The notes under the pieces were generated by a model. That model was not told the origin of the DNA and made no database searches. It saw only the letters and a list, made by a program, of their open reading frames with translations. This document shows positions 54,800 to 63,461 of a DNA stretch of 64,000 nt, in pieces (the stretch's first letter is position 1; the number at the start of each line of letters is the position of its first letter). Location of the stretch: the NCBI RefSeq assembly GCF_020966755.1, contig NZ_JAJKFT010000010.1:2940720-3004719 (forward strand). Reading direction: 5' to 3'. Position numbers and translations under genes: made by a program. The stretch comes from Blastopirellula sediminis (GTDB taxonomy: Bacteria > Planctomycetota > Planctomycetia > Pirellulales > Pirellulaceae).

Positions 54800-54960
54800 C
54801 GTAGGGTGGGTGGAGCAAGCGTGGAAACGCGCCGTTTGGTGGAGAGCGTGAGTCGCTTGCGCAACCCACGACTTTGTGGCGAACGCATTTCGTGGGTTGC
54901 GCAAGCAATCATGCGAGTGAGCGTTGGTAGACGCAATGCGCTTGCTGCACCCACGCTACG
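54800..54960. repeat. Nested inverted repeats upstream of the peroxidase gene
   Basis: Outer arms 54800-54821 and 54939-54960 (CGTAGGGTGGGTGGAGCAAG... against its complement) match in 20 of 22. Inner arms 54855-54871 and 54890-54906 (GCTTGCGCAACCCACGA) match perfectly over 17 bases with an 18-base loop. It lies in the 351-base gap 54665-55015, which holds no gene. Confidence 0.75.
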
Positions 54961-54974
54961 ATTATCTTGCGATC

Positions 54975-55002
54975 GCATTCCCTCGGCTTGCGCCTCGGGT
55001 TA
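54975..55002. repeat. Degenerate arm of the REP-like element
   Basis: GCATTCCCTCGGCTTGCGCC and the following TCGGGTTAG align with the right arm at 18639-18667 with one gap and several mismatches. Confidence 0.45.
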
Positions 55003-55015
55003 GTGTGGTGAGCCC

Positions 55016-56092
55016 TTAGATATCGAGCTCATCGACGGCGTCGATCAGATCGTCGAGTTCGTCGCGATCTTCCGCCGGCTTGTCGGCTTGGCGTTTGGGG
55101 ACGCCGACGGTGGAGCCTACGGCGTCGCGGCCGGCCAGCAGAAGTTGTTCGTCGCGTTCGCGGATCGCGGTATCGACGGCGTTTGGATCTTCGGCCGGTT
55201 TGCCGAAGAGTTGCGAGAGATCGATCTTCAGGCCCCCTTCGGCGACCAGGTCGCTGCCGGCGATCGTCGGCGTTTTGTGCTGCGGGAAGATGATCGCGTT
55301 TTCGGGACAGACGCGACTGCACGCGGGGCAACCTTTGCGGCAGTTGTCAGGCTGTTCAACCAGGATCGTATCGACTCCGTCGACGCCGTAAACGCCGAAC
55401 AAGCAGAAGTCGATGCACTCCATGCAATTGGTGCAGCGGCTGTAGTCGATTACCGGATACCAGCGGCGGCCGCTCGTCTCTTGAATGCGGATCGGCTCGC
55501 TCGGTTCGGTCGCCGGAGCGCCGACGTAGGTGTCGTTGGTCGGTTGATCGTGGCGCTGTTGTTGCTCGGGCGTCACACCGTTCGGTTTCGGCGGATCGAG
55601 CGTCAGCCCGCCGAGCTGAACCACTTGCGGCGTTTGTTCGGCGGCGATCCGCTCGATCTCGGCGACGTAGTCGTCGACCTTGTCGGAGACGCGGAGGTCC
55701 AAGCAATAGATGTAGCGATTGGAAGCGGGGCGGGAGTCGGCGACCCGCTGCTTTTCGTCGGCGGCGTCCTCCTCTTCCAACTCGTCGAGTTCATCCTCGT
55801 CCGCTTCGTAGGTCAGCAGCGACGTGCCGATCTTGCCATGGATCCCATTGCGATCGAGGGTCCAACGAGCCGCGCGTTCGAACATCCACGACAGGATCAC
55901 CATGTTGCCGGTGATCCCTTCCAGACAAAGCATGCCGGGACCGTCCGACTTCAAGTCGTACAGGTGCGGAATGATGGTCACTTCAACGCCAGGCTGAAAC
56001 AGCAAACGGGCGACGATATCCTCTTCGAGGCTCCGTTTGGCCGGATTCTGGCTTTGTCCTTGGCTGAGGACGACGGTCAGTTTTTTCGCCAT
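55016..56092 (-). CDS. Two-cluster ferredoxin-domain protein of a radical SAM cassette
   Basis: 358 residues. The first ~220 residues have no recognised domain; they include a hydrophobic stretch around 58-78 (GITGNMVILSWMFERAARWT) and an acidic segment (EADEDELDELEEEDAADE). The 4Fe-4S dicluster module near 225-285 reads CTNCMECIDFCLFG (CX2CX2CX3C) and CRKGCPACSRVCPENAI (CX3CX2CX3C). The acidic C-terminus follows. It starts 4 bases after the GcvH-like gene, so it is cotranscribed. Probably passes electrons to or from the cassette's other proteins. Confidence 0.85.
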   Translation of the reverse strand: MAKKLTVVLSQGQSQNPAKRSLEEDIVARLLFQPGVEVTIIPHLYDLKSDGPGMLCLEGITGNMVILSWMFERAARWTLDRNGIHGKIGTSLLTYEADEDELDELEEEDAADEKQRVADSRPASNRYIYCLDLRVSDKVDDYVAEIERIAAEQTPQVVQLGGLTLDPPKPNGVTPEQQQRHDQPTNDTYVGAPATEPSEPIRIQETSGRRWYPVIDYSRCTNCMECIDFCLFGVYGVDGVDTILVEQPDNCRKGCPACSRVCPENAIIFPQHKTPTIAGSDLVAEGGLKIDLSQLFGKPAEDPNAVDTAIRERDEQLLLAGRDAVGSTVGVPKRQADKPAEDRDELDDLIDAVDELDI

Positions 56093-56096
56093 GGGG

Positions 56097-56555
56097 TTAC
56101 TCGTTGAGTTGGCCTTTGATCGTGCGCTGGGTCACTTCCCACACCGATTCAAGGTGGGTCAGGTATTGGTCCGGCGACATTAACTCGTCGCCGGGGCCGT
56201 CGATTTCGTACAGCCACCCGGCGCCATACATATCCAGGTTAATCTGCGACGGGTCGCTTAACAGCGCCGGATTGAACGTGGTCAGTTGTCCGGCCAGCGG
56301 AGCGTACAGGTCGCTTTCCGCTTTGCTGCTTTCGATGAAGCCGATTTCCTGGCTTTGTTTCACCGCAACCGGAGCGTCGACGTTCCACTCTAAGAAGTAT
56401 ACGTCTTGCAGCAGCCGGACCGCATAGGCGGTAAAGCCGAAGCGGTATCCTTGGGCGGTGGGCAGGGCCCACGTGTGGTTTTTGGCGTACTGGCGATCGG
56501 TCGGAAACTTGGCCTCGAACTTCCCCATCATGAAGACAAGAGAGTCGTCGCTCAT
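56097..56555 (-). CDS. GcvH-like lipoyl-carrier protein
   Basis: 152 residues with the glycine-cleavage H fold: TAQGYRFGFTAYAVRLLQDV, then GFIESSKAESDLYAPLAGQL, where Lys78 is the expected lipoylated lysine, and NPALLSDPSQINLDMYGAGW. It differs from housekeeping GcvH in its longer N-terminus and its genomic partners: no gcvT or gcvP is nearby. Its ATG overlaps the TGA of the radical SAM gene by 4 bases. A dedicated carrier for a lipoyl-linked intermediate is inferred, as with GcvH-like proteins of the sHdr sulfur pathway. Confidence 0.85.
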   Translation of the reverse strand: MSDDSLVFMMGKFEAKFPTDRQYAKNHTWALPTAQGYRFGFTAYAVRLLQDVYFLEWNVDAPVAVKQSQEIGFIESSKAESDLYAPLAGQLTTFNPALLSDPSQINLDMYGAGWLYEIDGPGDELMSPDQYLTHLESVWEVTQRTIKGQLNE

Positions 56556-57862
56556 GTATAGCGAACTCCCTGGTGCTTCTCTTCAAAGAACGGGGGCAAC
56601 AGCCCGTCAGCGCGAAGCAGACCGTCGCGGGTCAGTTCGATCCGACCGCCGTCGACGGTCGCCAGTCCGGTTTCGACATACTCGTCCCAGATCGGCTGCC
56701 ACTTATCGAGGATGTTGACGCCGAACTTGTTCTGGAAGTAGTCGACGTCCAAATAGCCGCGCTTCAGCAGCAGGATCGTTTCACGAATCAGCAGCTGTTC
56801 CGGCGTCGGACGATAGGCCCGCTTCAGCGGCAGCTGCTTCTTTTCGAGCAAGTCGCCGGTGTAGTCGGCCCATTCGGTTTTGTTCTGGTAATGAACGCCT
56901 GAGATGTGACCGAAGCTGGCGACCCCAGTCGCGAGCAAGTCGGCGCCGCCGAACAAGTTGTCGCGGTAGCTGAAGCTGACCTTGGTCGGGTCTTTGATCA
57001 TCGTGTAGGCGCTCGACTGCGAGTAGCCGGCTTTCGCCAACTCGTCGAAGGCGTAGCTGACCCAGGCTCGCTTTTGCGGCCAGTCGGCGACCGGCGTTTC
57101 GATCTTGTTCCCCAGGATGTCTTGCGAGTAGACGGTGTTGAACGGCAGTTCCATCTGGTAGATGGTGACGCTTTCGGGCGACAGTTCGAGCGTCTTGGCG
57201 ACGCTATTGCGCCACGTGTCCCACGTCTCGCCGACCATCCCCGCGATCAGGTCGATGTTGACGTTGGGGAACTTGGCGGCCTCGATCCATTCCCACGCGG
57301 TGTAAACCTCTTTCGAGAGATGCGCGCGGCCGTTTTCTTCCAGGATCTTGTCCGAAAAGTTCTCGATGCCGAGGCTGAGCCGGGTGACCCCCATCTCGCG
57401 GAGCGCTTTAACCTTCGTCTCGCTCAGCGTGCCAGGTTCGCACTCGAAGGTGACTTCTTCGGCCTGATCCCAGCTGATGCTTTGGCGCAGTCGGTCTTCG
57501 AGTCGTTTCAGTTGTTTCGGGCTGAGGAACGAAGGCGTGCCGCCGCCGAAGTAGACGAAGCGGAAGGGACGTCCCCCCATCGCCGGCAATTGGCTGACCA
57601 GCTGAATCTCTTCGACCAGGGCCGAAACGTAGGTTTCGACTTCCGAGGCGTTCTTATCGGTGTAGACGCGGAAATAGCAGAACTTGCACCGCTTGCGACA
57701 GAACGGAACGTGCAGATACAAACCGAGCGGCACCCCAGGACGAGGCTCGCTGGCCATCGCCTGTTGCAGATCGGGAATCGCATCCTCGCTCCACTGCGAA
57801 AAGGGAGGATAGTTCGAGATGAAGTAGCTGCCGACTTCGGTTTTGACTGAATCGGTGGCCAT
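56552..57862 (-). CDS. HemN/HemW-like radical SAM protein
   Basis: 436 residues of the coproporphyrinogen III oxidase-like radical SAM family. The Fe-S motif LHVPFCRKRCKFCYF (CX3CX2C) is near residue 52, followed by FVYFGGGTPSFLSPKQLKRL, EVTFECEPGTLSETKVKAL, RLSLGIENFSDKIL, and a C-terminal HemN-type region (LIRETILLLKRGYLDVDYFQ). True HemN or HemW would not need a GcvH-like partner, so the tight coupling to the GcvH-like and ferredoxin genes suggests another reaction. ATG at 57862. Confidence 0.88.
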   Translation of the reverse strand: MATDSVKTEVGSYFISNYPPFSQWSEDAIPDLQQAMASEPRPGVPLGLYLHVPFCRKRCKFCYFRVYTDKNASEVETYVSALVEEIQLVSQLPAMGGRPFRFVYFGGGTPSFLSPKQLKRLEDRLRQSISWDQAEEVTFECEPGTLSETKVKALREMGVTRLSLGIENFSDKILEENGRAHLSKEVYTAWEWIEAAKFPNVNIDLIAGMVGETWDTWRNSVAKTLELSPESVTIYQMELPFNTVYSQDILGNKIETPVADWPQKRAWVSYAFDELAKAGYSQSSAYTMIKDPTKVSFSYRDNLFGGADLLATGVASFGHISGVHYQNKTEWADYTGDLLEKKQLPLKRAYRPTPEQLLIRETILLLKRGYLDVDYFQNKFGVNILDKWQPIWDEYVETGLATVDGGRIELTRDGLLRADGLLPPFFEEKHQGVRYT

Positions 57863-57898
57863 GAAACTCCTGCAGGTTAGTCGTGCAAATTTGCCGCG

Positions 57899-59002
57899 CT
57901 ATTCTTTTGTTTTCGTGCCGAAGCAGTAAACGACTCCGTCGTCGCTGGCGATCAGCAACTTGTCGTCGCTGATGGCCGGGCCGCCGGTAAAGCCGCCGCC
58001 TGCCTCGTAGCTCCACGCTTCGGAGCCGTCGCTGATTTTCAATCCGTAGACTTTGCCGTCGGCCGAGCCGAAGTAAACCTTGTCGCCGGCGATGACCGGA
58101 GAGCTGTCGATCCGTCCCCGCGAAGGAAACGTCCAGAGCTGCTTGCCGTTGGTCATGTCGACCGCCGCGATTCGCTTGTTGCGACCGCCGATGATCACTT
58201 GCTTGTCAGTGACGGCGGCGCTGGCGCGAAACGCCTGGCGGCCACGTTCGTCTTCATAGGTCCAGCGAACCTGGGCTTGTTTCCAGTCGATCCCGTAAAG
58301 GGTTCCCCCTTCGGTCCCGAAGACGACCAGGTCGCCGTGAACCGCGGGAGTGCTGCCGGTTGGGGCGTCGATCGGAACGTCGGTCGCGCTGGTCCCTTTG
58401 TCGAGATCAACGATGTGCAGCTTGGCGTCGCAGCCGGCGACGAAGCCGCGGTTCTCGACGATGGTCGGCATGCAGCGAATCTGATCAGCGATCTCGTACT
58501 TCCAGACGAGTTGGCCGTCGGCCGCGGTCAGACAATAGAGCGATGCGTCTTGCGAACCGATCAGCAGTTTGTCTTGATAAAAGTTGACGCTGCCGTTGAT
58601 CTCGGCGCCGGTTTCAAACTTCCAGAGGATGTCGCCGGTCTTGGCGTCAAGGCAATAGACCAGGCCATCCATGTCGCCGAGATAGACCTTGCCGTCGCGA
58701 TAGGCGGGGCTGCCATAGAAGCCGGTGTCGATCGACTTCTTCCAGAGCTCTTTGCCATCGGCCAGCGAAAGGGCGTAAACCGCTCCGTCCAGGTCGCCGA
58801 TGTAGACGACGCCGTCGACCACGGCCGGGGTCCCCTCGAAGGCCCCCTTTTCGACTTTGTACTTCCAGAGGAGCTCGAGCTTGTCCGGCAAAGCGTGGGC
58901 CGCGACTCCGCTGGCGACCGGATCTCCCCGAAAAAGGGGCCAATCGGCCTGGAGCGGCGCACAGCAAAACGCGATGATCAGCGCAGAGAGTATGCGAGGC
59001 AT
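57899..59002 (-). CDS. Secreted PQQ-like beta-propeller protein
   Basis: 367 residues with a signal peptide (PRILSALIIAFCCAPLQA). At least seven blades follow of the form VYIGDLDGAVYALSLADGKE, VYLGDMDGLVYCLDAKTGDI, LLIGSQDASLYCLTAADGQL and VYFGSADGKVYGLKISDGSE. These are WD40-like PQQ repeats without visible PQQ-binding residues. It lies 36 bases upstream of the radical SAM gene on the same strand and is probably the first gene of that transcript, but may only be adjacent. Confidence 0.87.
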   Translation of the reverse strand: MPRILSALIIAFCCAPLQADWPLFRGDPVASGVAAHALPDKLELLWKYKVEKGAFEGTPAVVDGVVYIGDLDGAVYALSLADGKELWKKSIDTGFYGSPAYRDGKVYLGDMDGLVYCLDAKTGDILWKFETGAEINGSVNFYQDKLLIGSQDASLYCLTAADGQLVWKYEIADQIRCMPTIVENRGFVAGCDAKLHIVDLDKGTSATDVPIDAPTGSTPAVHGDLVVFGTEGGTLYGIDWKQAQVRWTYEDERGRQAFRASAAVTDKQVIIGGRNKRIAAVDMTNGKQLWTFPSRGRIDSSPVIAGDKVYFGSADGKVYGLKISDGSEAWSYEAGGGFTGGPAISDDKLLIASDDGVVYCFGTKTKE

Positions 59003-59260
59003 GGCGTTAGCGGCTCCAGCGGCGGGAAGTGGGACTAGCGGCGACTCCTTATTCTACCAGAAGCATGTCGTATTGGCACACGCTTGCTAGTTGGAGGCCT
59101 TTTGTAAGGATTAGGCTATCAACCGATCTTGCCGATTTTTGGTGAATTTCCCAACATTCAGGCAAATATGCCCTAATCGCGACGAACTACCCGACGGTGT
59201 GGCGTAAATTGACGTAATTCCGGCCGTTCCCCACCTGCCGCCTTTGATGCGGCGTGTCGA

Positions 59261-60799
59261 ATGAAGCGTTTTCCCCTTCCCAACTCGTTCTGGATCATCG
59301 TCACCGTGGTGATAATCGGCGGCGGTCTGATCTATTTGCCGTCGGTCATCGCGTCGTACTATCGCGAAGCGGCCGAATTGGGGGGCGTGGCGAAGATCGC
59401 GTACCTGGTCAGCGTGATCGGGGGAGCGACCCTGATTGTCGGCGCCGGCAGCTGGGTTCTCTACCGGCTGGTCCGGGCCAAGCGGCTGAAGTCGCAGCGG
59501 AAAGAACGCCGCGCGAAAAATCCGAGCCAACTTTCGGCCGAACAGCGCCGCACCGAACTGAGCGAGAACCTGGCGTCTCTTGAAGATTTTCAAGCCGAAT
59601 CGGGGGACGACGAACTGGCCGATCAGCTTGCTCCCCTGCGCGAGAAGATTGAGCTGAAGCTCGACAATCAGCGGCTCGAGATCGTCGCCTTCGGCACGAT
59701 CAGCAGCGGCAAGTCGTCGTTGCTCAACGCACTGGCGGGGCGCAATGCGTTCGCCAGCGAAATTGCCGGCGGCACGACGGTCACCCGCAATGAGATTCCC
59801 TGGGTTGGCGACAACCGCGTGATTCTGGTCGACACGCCGGGGCTGGGGGAAGTCGACGGCGAAACACGTCAGTTGATCGCGGCCGATGCGGCCAAGACGG
59901 CCGACATCGTGCTGTTGGTGGTCGACGGTCCCTTGCGTGACTCCGAGTTTCGTCTGCTGGAGTTGCTCGGGCAGATGGAGAAGCGGGTGATCATCTGCTT
60001 CAACAAAGAAGATCTCTACAACGACGGCGATCGGGCGAAGCTCTTGCAGCAGATCTCGAAGCAAGCGGAAGAGTTCGTCCGCCGCGAAGATATTGTCTCG
60101 GTCCGGGCCCGCGCCACGCAGCGCAATCGCGTGCGGATCGCCGTCGACGGCAGCGAGATCACCGAAGAAGTGACAGTGCCGGTTTCGATCGAACCGCTCG
60201 CCAACCGCATGATGCAGGTGGTCAAAAAGGATGGGAGCGATTTGCTGCTCGCCAACTTGCTGCTGCAATCGCGCGGGCTGGTCGATCAGGCGCGGTTGAA
60301 AGTAGAGCAGGCGCTCGATCGTCGGGCGAACCAGATCGTCACCAAGTACATGTGGGGCGTCGGCGGAGCTTCAGCCGCTTTGAGCCCGCTGCCGTTTGTC
60401 GACATCGCGGCCGGAATTGCGATTTCCACCAAAATGGTGGTCGACCTGGCGAAGGTTTATAAACAAGACGTCGATATCGACGTGGCGGTGCAACTGCTCG
60501 GACAGTTGGGAAAGAACCTGCTCGGCATTTTGGGGGTGAATATCGCCGTGCCGGCGGTCGCGTCGCTGCTGAAGACGGTTCCTGGCGCTGGATATTTGGC
60601 CGGCGCCGCGCTCCATTTAGTGGTGATGGCTTTGATCACCCGCTGGATTGGCAACGTCTTTATGGAATACTTCAAGAACGAGATGCGCGAGCCGGAGGGA
60701 GGACTTGCCGGCTTGGCCCAACGCGAATGGAGCCGCGTGACGCAACTCAATTACCTGCGCCAATTGGTGCAACAGGCCCGCAATCAATATGTCGACTGA
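59261..60799 (+). CDS. Membrane-associated dynamin/Era-like GTPase, DUF697-like
   Basis: 512 residues. Two N-terminal membrane helices (FWIIVTVVIIGGGLIYLPSV; AYLVSVIGGATLIVGAGSW) and a basic linker precede the GTPase: G1 FGTISSGKSSLLNALAG near 145, G3 VDTPGLGEVDGE, G4 CFNKEDLY. The C-terminal DUF697-type region contains amphipathic or membrane helices (AGIAISTKMVVDLAKVYKQD; VVMALITRWIG). It overlaps the next, related gene by 11 bases. Such pairs may tether or remodel membranes; role here unknown. Confidence 0.87.
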   Translation: MKRFPLPNSFWIIVTVVIIGGGLIYLPSVIASYYREAAELGGVAKIAYLVSVIGGATLIVGAGSWVLYRLVRAKRLKSQRKERRAKNPSQLSAEQRRTELSENLASLEDFQAESGDDELADQLAPLREKIELKLDNQRLEIVAFGTISSGKSSLLNALAGRNAFASEIAGGTTVTRNEIPWVGDNRVILVDTPGLGEVDGETRQLIAADAAKTADIVLLVVDGPLRDSEFRLLELLGQMEKRVIICFNKEDLYNDGDRAKLLQQISKQAEEFVRREDIVSVRARATQRNRVRIAVDGSEITEEVTVPVSIEPLANRMMQVVKKDGSDLLLANLLLQSRGLVDQARLKVEQALDRRANQIVTKYMWGVGGASAALSPLPFVDIAAGIAISTKMVVDLAKVYKQDVDIDVAVQLLGQLGKNLLGILGVNIAVPAVASLLKTVPGAGYLAGAALHLVVMALITRWIGNVFMEYFKNEMREPEGGLAGLAQREWSRVTQLNYLRQLVQQARNQYVD

Positions 60800-62156
60800 C
60801 AGTTCCCCCGAAACGACCGAACCGCCGCAGCACGTCGATGACGAGCGCTATCTTGATGCGCTCACCTCGGTGCGGAAAACGCTCGATCGCTTTCGCGGCT
60901 GCAGCGATCAAGAGAAAGACTTGCTCCGTCGCGATTTGCGGCAGATGCAAGAGATGGAGTCGAAGCTGACGACCGGCCGAGTCGAGATCGTCGTCTTCGG
61001 CGAAATCAGCACCGGCAAGTCGGCGTTGATCAATGCGCTAGTCGGTCAGGCGGTGACCGAAGTCGACGTGCAGGGTGGTTGGACCCGCGAGATCTGGCAT
61101 GTCGCGTGGGATGGGTGCGGCTATCGCATTCCGGGGCTTGGCAGCAGCGAAGTGGTGCTGATCGACACGCCGGGGATCAACGAAGTCGGTGGCGCCCATC
61201 GGGGCGAAATGGCGCAAGACGCCGCCCGGCGGAGCGACATGATCCTCTTCGTGACCGACTCGGACTTGAACGAAACCGAGTTCTCGGCGCTGGTCAGTCT
61301 CGCCGCGGTCAACAAACCGATCATCCTGGTGCTGAACAAAATCGATCTCTTTTCGCCGGACCAGCGAAAGCGTTTGCACGAAGTTCTCTCGCAACGTTTG
61401 GATGGAATCGTGCAATCGGAGAACATCGTCGAAACGTCGGCCGATCCGCGCGAAGTCGAATACATCGTCGAAAAGGCGGATGGCTCCAGCTCGAGCCAAT
61501 GGCGGAAGCCGAACCCGAACATCGAAGCGCTGCAGCTGAAGATGCTGGAAGTGCTGGAGAAGGATGGGCTCGCCCTGCTCGCGCTCAACGCGGCGATGTA
61601 CTCGGCCGACAAGTCGGACCGCATCGCGTCCCTCAAATTGAAGATTCGCAACGATCGGGCCAATCAACACATCTGGGGTTACGCCGTCGTTAAAGCGACG
61701 ACCGTCGCGTTCAATCCGGCGCCCATCGCCGACGTGATCGGCGGCGGCGCCGTCGATGTGGCGATGGTGTGGCATCTGGCCCATATCTACGGCATCGAGA
61801 TGACCTGGGCCAACGCCGAAAAGCTGGTCAAGTCGGTCGTGCAAGCGGCCGGCTGGGTGACGCTTGGCGAACTGACGACCCATGCGATCATGTGGAGTCT
61901 GAAAGCGGTAACCCTCGGCTGGGGTTCGGTGCTGACCGTCTTGCCGCAAGGCGCCGCGGCCGGTTATGGCTCGTACGTCGTCGGTCAGGCGGCGAAGTAC
62001 TACTTCGAGCATGGCGCGTCGTGGGGAAGCGAAGGACCGAAGTCGGTCGTTCAAAAGATCCTCAACAAGACCGATCGCAACTCGGTGATTCAAGACTTGA
62101 AAGACGAGATTCTGAAAAAGCTGCGAATCAATCAGCACGCCGGCGTCAACGAATAG
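60789..62156 (+). CDS. Second dynamin/Era-like GTPase of the pair
   Basis: 455 residues, related to the preceding protein but without the N-terminal membrane helices. G1 FGEISTGKSALINALVG near 69, G3 IDTPGINEVGGAHRGEM, G4 VLNKIDLF, and a C-terminal DUF697-like part (PAPIADVIGGGAVDVAMVWH; LAHIYGIEMTWANAEKLVKS). The 11-base overlap with the first GTPase implies coupled translation and probably a heteromeric complex, one subunit membrane-bound and one soluble. Confidence 0.87.
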   Translation: MSTDSSPETTEPPQHVDDERYLDALTSVRKTLDRFRGCSDQEKDLLRRDLRQMQEMESKLTTGRVEIVVFGEISTGKSALINALVGQAVTEVDVQGGWTREIWHVAWDGCGYRIPGLGSSEVVLIDTPGINEVGGAHRGEMAQDAARRSDMILFVTDSDLNETEFSALVSLAAVNKPIILVLNKIDLFSPDQRKRLHEVLSQRLDGIVQSENIVETSADPREVEYIVEKADGSSSSQWRKPNPNIEALQLKMLEVLEKDGLALLALNAAMYSADKSDRIASLKLKIRNDRANQHIWGYAVVKATTVAFNPAPIADVIGGGAVDVAMVWHLAHIYGIEMTWANAEKLVKSVVQAAGWVTLGELTTHAIMWSLKAVTLGWGSVLTVLPQGAAAGYGSYVVGQAAKYYFEHGASWGSEGPKSVVQKILNKTDRNSVIQDLKDEILKKLRINQHAGVNE

Positions 62157-62204
62157 GCCGCCGTCTCGCAGCCCGATAATCTGATCAAGGGAGACTCGCG
62201 CAAG

Positions 62205-63392
62205 ATGAAAGCGTCGTTTCGCCAACCGCTCCGTTTCGTCAACGCGATCAGTCTCGCGTTGCTATTTCTGCCCGCAGTCGCGTTCTCTCAGTCAGACGCT
62301 ATGCTTTCGGGACCTTGGGTTCCGGCGAATCCGCATGACATCGATTTCGACAATCTTCCTCACGTTCCTTCGCAGCATGTGGTGATCAGCGACGTGCGGA
62401 AGGAAAAGGGAGTTCACCAACACAACTATCTGATCTGGCATGGCGATCGTTATTGGGCGATGTGGAGCGACGGGCCAGGCGTCGAAGATCAGGCCGGCCA
62501 GCGCGTCTCGTATGCGACCAGCGCCGATGGACTGAAGTGGTCGCAGCCGAAGTTTATGACGCCGGTTCCCCGCGACTCCGATCCCGATTCGCCCTATTAC
62601 GGCACGCGCAGTCCGAAAGGTTTCCGTTGGATCGCCCGCGGATTCTGGGAGCGCGATGGAGAGCTGTTGGCCCTCGCTTCGCTGGATGAGTCGGCGCAGT
62701 TTTTCGGTCCGAGTCTGGAGCTACGCGCGTTTCGCTGGAACGAAGCGACCGATGCGTGGGATGACATTGGCGTCGTGCAAAAGAATGCGATCAACAATTT
62801 CCCGCCGAAGAAGATTGCGACCGGCCAGTGGATGATGTCGCGACGGACGCACGACTATAAGAAGACGGGCGTGCAGTTCATGTTCGGCGGAGTTGAAGGC
62901 TTGGATGATTGGGAATCGACGCCGGTGCTGGGATCGGCGGATGAACTGTCGGCGGAAGAGCCTTGCTGGTGGACGTTGCCCGATGGGCGGATCGCCGCCG
63001 TGTTTCGCGACAACCGCAAGAGCGGCTATCTCTATCGATCGCTTTCGGAGGATGACGGCCGTACTTGGAGTCGACCAACGCGAACCAACTTTCCGGACGC
63101 GCGCTCGAAGTTCAACTGCATTCAGCTGAAAGATGGGCGATACGTGCTCGTCTCCAATCCGCATCCGCAACGGCGCGATCCGCTGGCGATTTCGGTCAGT
63201 GACGATGGAGTCGTCTTTACGAAGATGGGGTACCTGATCGGCGGCCGCCATGTCGACTATCCGCACCTGATCGAACATGACGGAGCGATCTTGGTCGCCT
63301 TCGCCGGCGGAAAGCAGACGGTCGAAGTGTTGAAGATCAAGTTGGACGATCTGAACGCCTTGCAGATGCCGGATCAGCCGCTCGTCAAATAG
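62205..63392 (+). CDS. Secreted sialidase-fold (exo-alpha-sialidase-like) protein
   Basis: 395 residues with a signal peptide (ISLALLFLPAVAFSQ). The chain shows BNR/Asp-box-like blades of a six-bladed propeller: VSYATSADGLKWSQPKF, SLSEDDGRTWSRPTRTNFPD, AISVSDDGVVFTKMGYLIGG. Further segments are WWTLPDGRIAAVFRDNRKSG and HVDYPHLIEHDGAILVAFAG. Planctomycetes encode many such exported proteins for algal or host glycans; true sialidase activity is doubtful. ATG preceded by AAGGGAGA about 9 bases upstream. Followed by a bidirectional terminator. Confidence 0.87.
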   Translation: MKASFRQPLRFVNAISLALLFLPAVAFSQSDAMLSGPWVPANPHDIDFDNLPHVPSQHVVISDVRKEKGVHQHNYLIWHGDRYWAMWSDGPGVEDQAGQRVSYATSADGLKWSQPKFMTPVPRDSDPDSPYYGTRSPKGFRWIARGFWERDGELLALASLDESAQFFGPSLELRAFRWNEATDAWDDIGVVQKNAINNFPPKKIATGQWMMSRRTHDYKKTGVQFMFGGVEGLDDWESTPVLGSADELSAEEPCWWTLPDGRIAAVFRDNRKSGYLYRSLSEDDGRTWSRPTRTNFPDARSKFNCIQLKDGRYVLVSNPHPQRRDPLAISVSDDGVVFTKMGYLIGGRHVDYPHLIEHDGAILVAFAGGKQTVEVLKIKLDDLNALQMPDQPLVK

Positions 63393-63403
63393 GTAGGGAC
63401 ATA

Positions 63404-63448
63404 AAAAAAGCCGCCCGGGCGTCGCTGCTCGGGCGGCTTTCGTTTTTT
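63404..63448. terminator. Bidirectional Rho-independent terminator
   Basis: AAAGCCGCCCGGGC (63407-63420) pairs with GCTCGGGCGGCTTT (63427-63440) with one mismatch and a 6-base loop. A seven-A run precedes the stem and TTTCGTTTTTT follows, so it serves both convergent genes. Confidence 0.9.
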
Positions 63449-63461
63449 CTATGGCCAGCGG

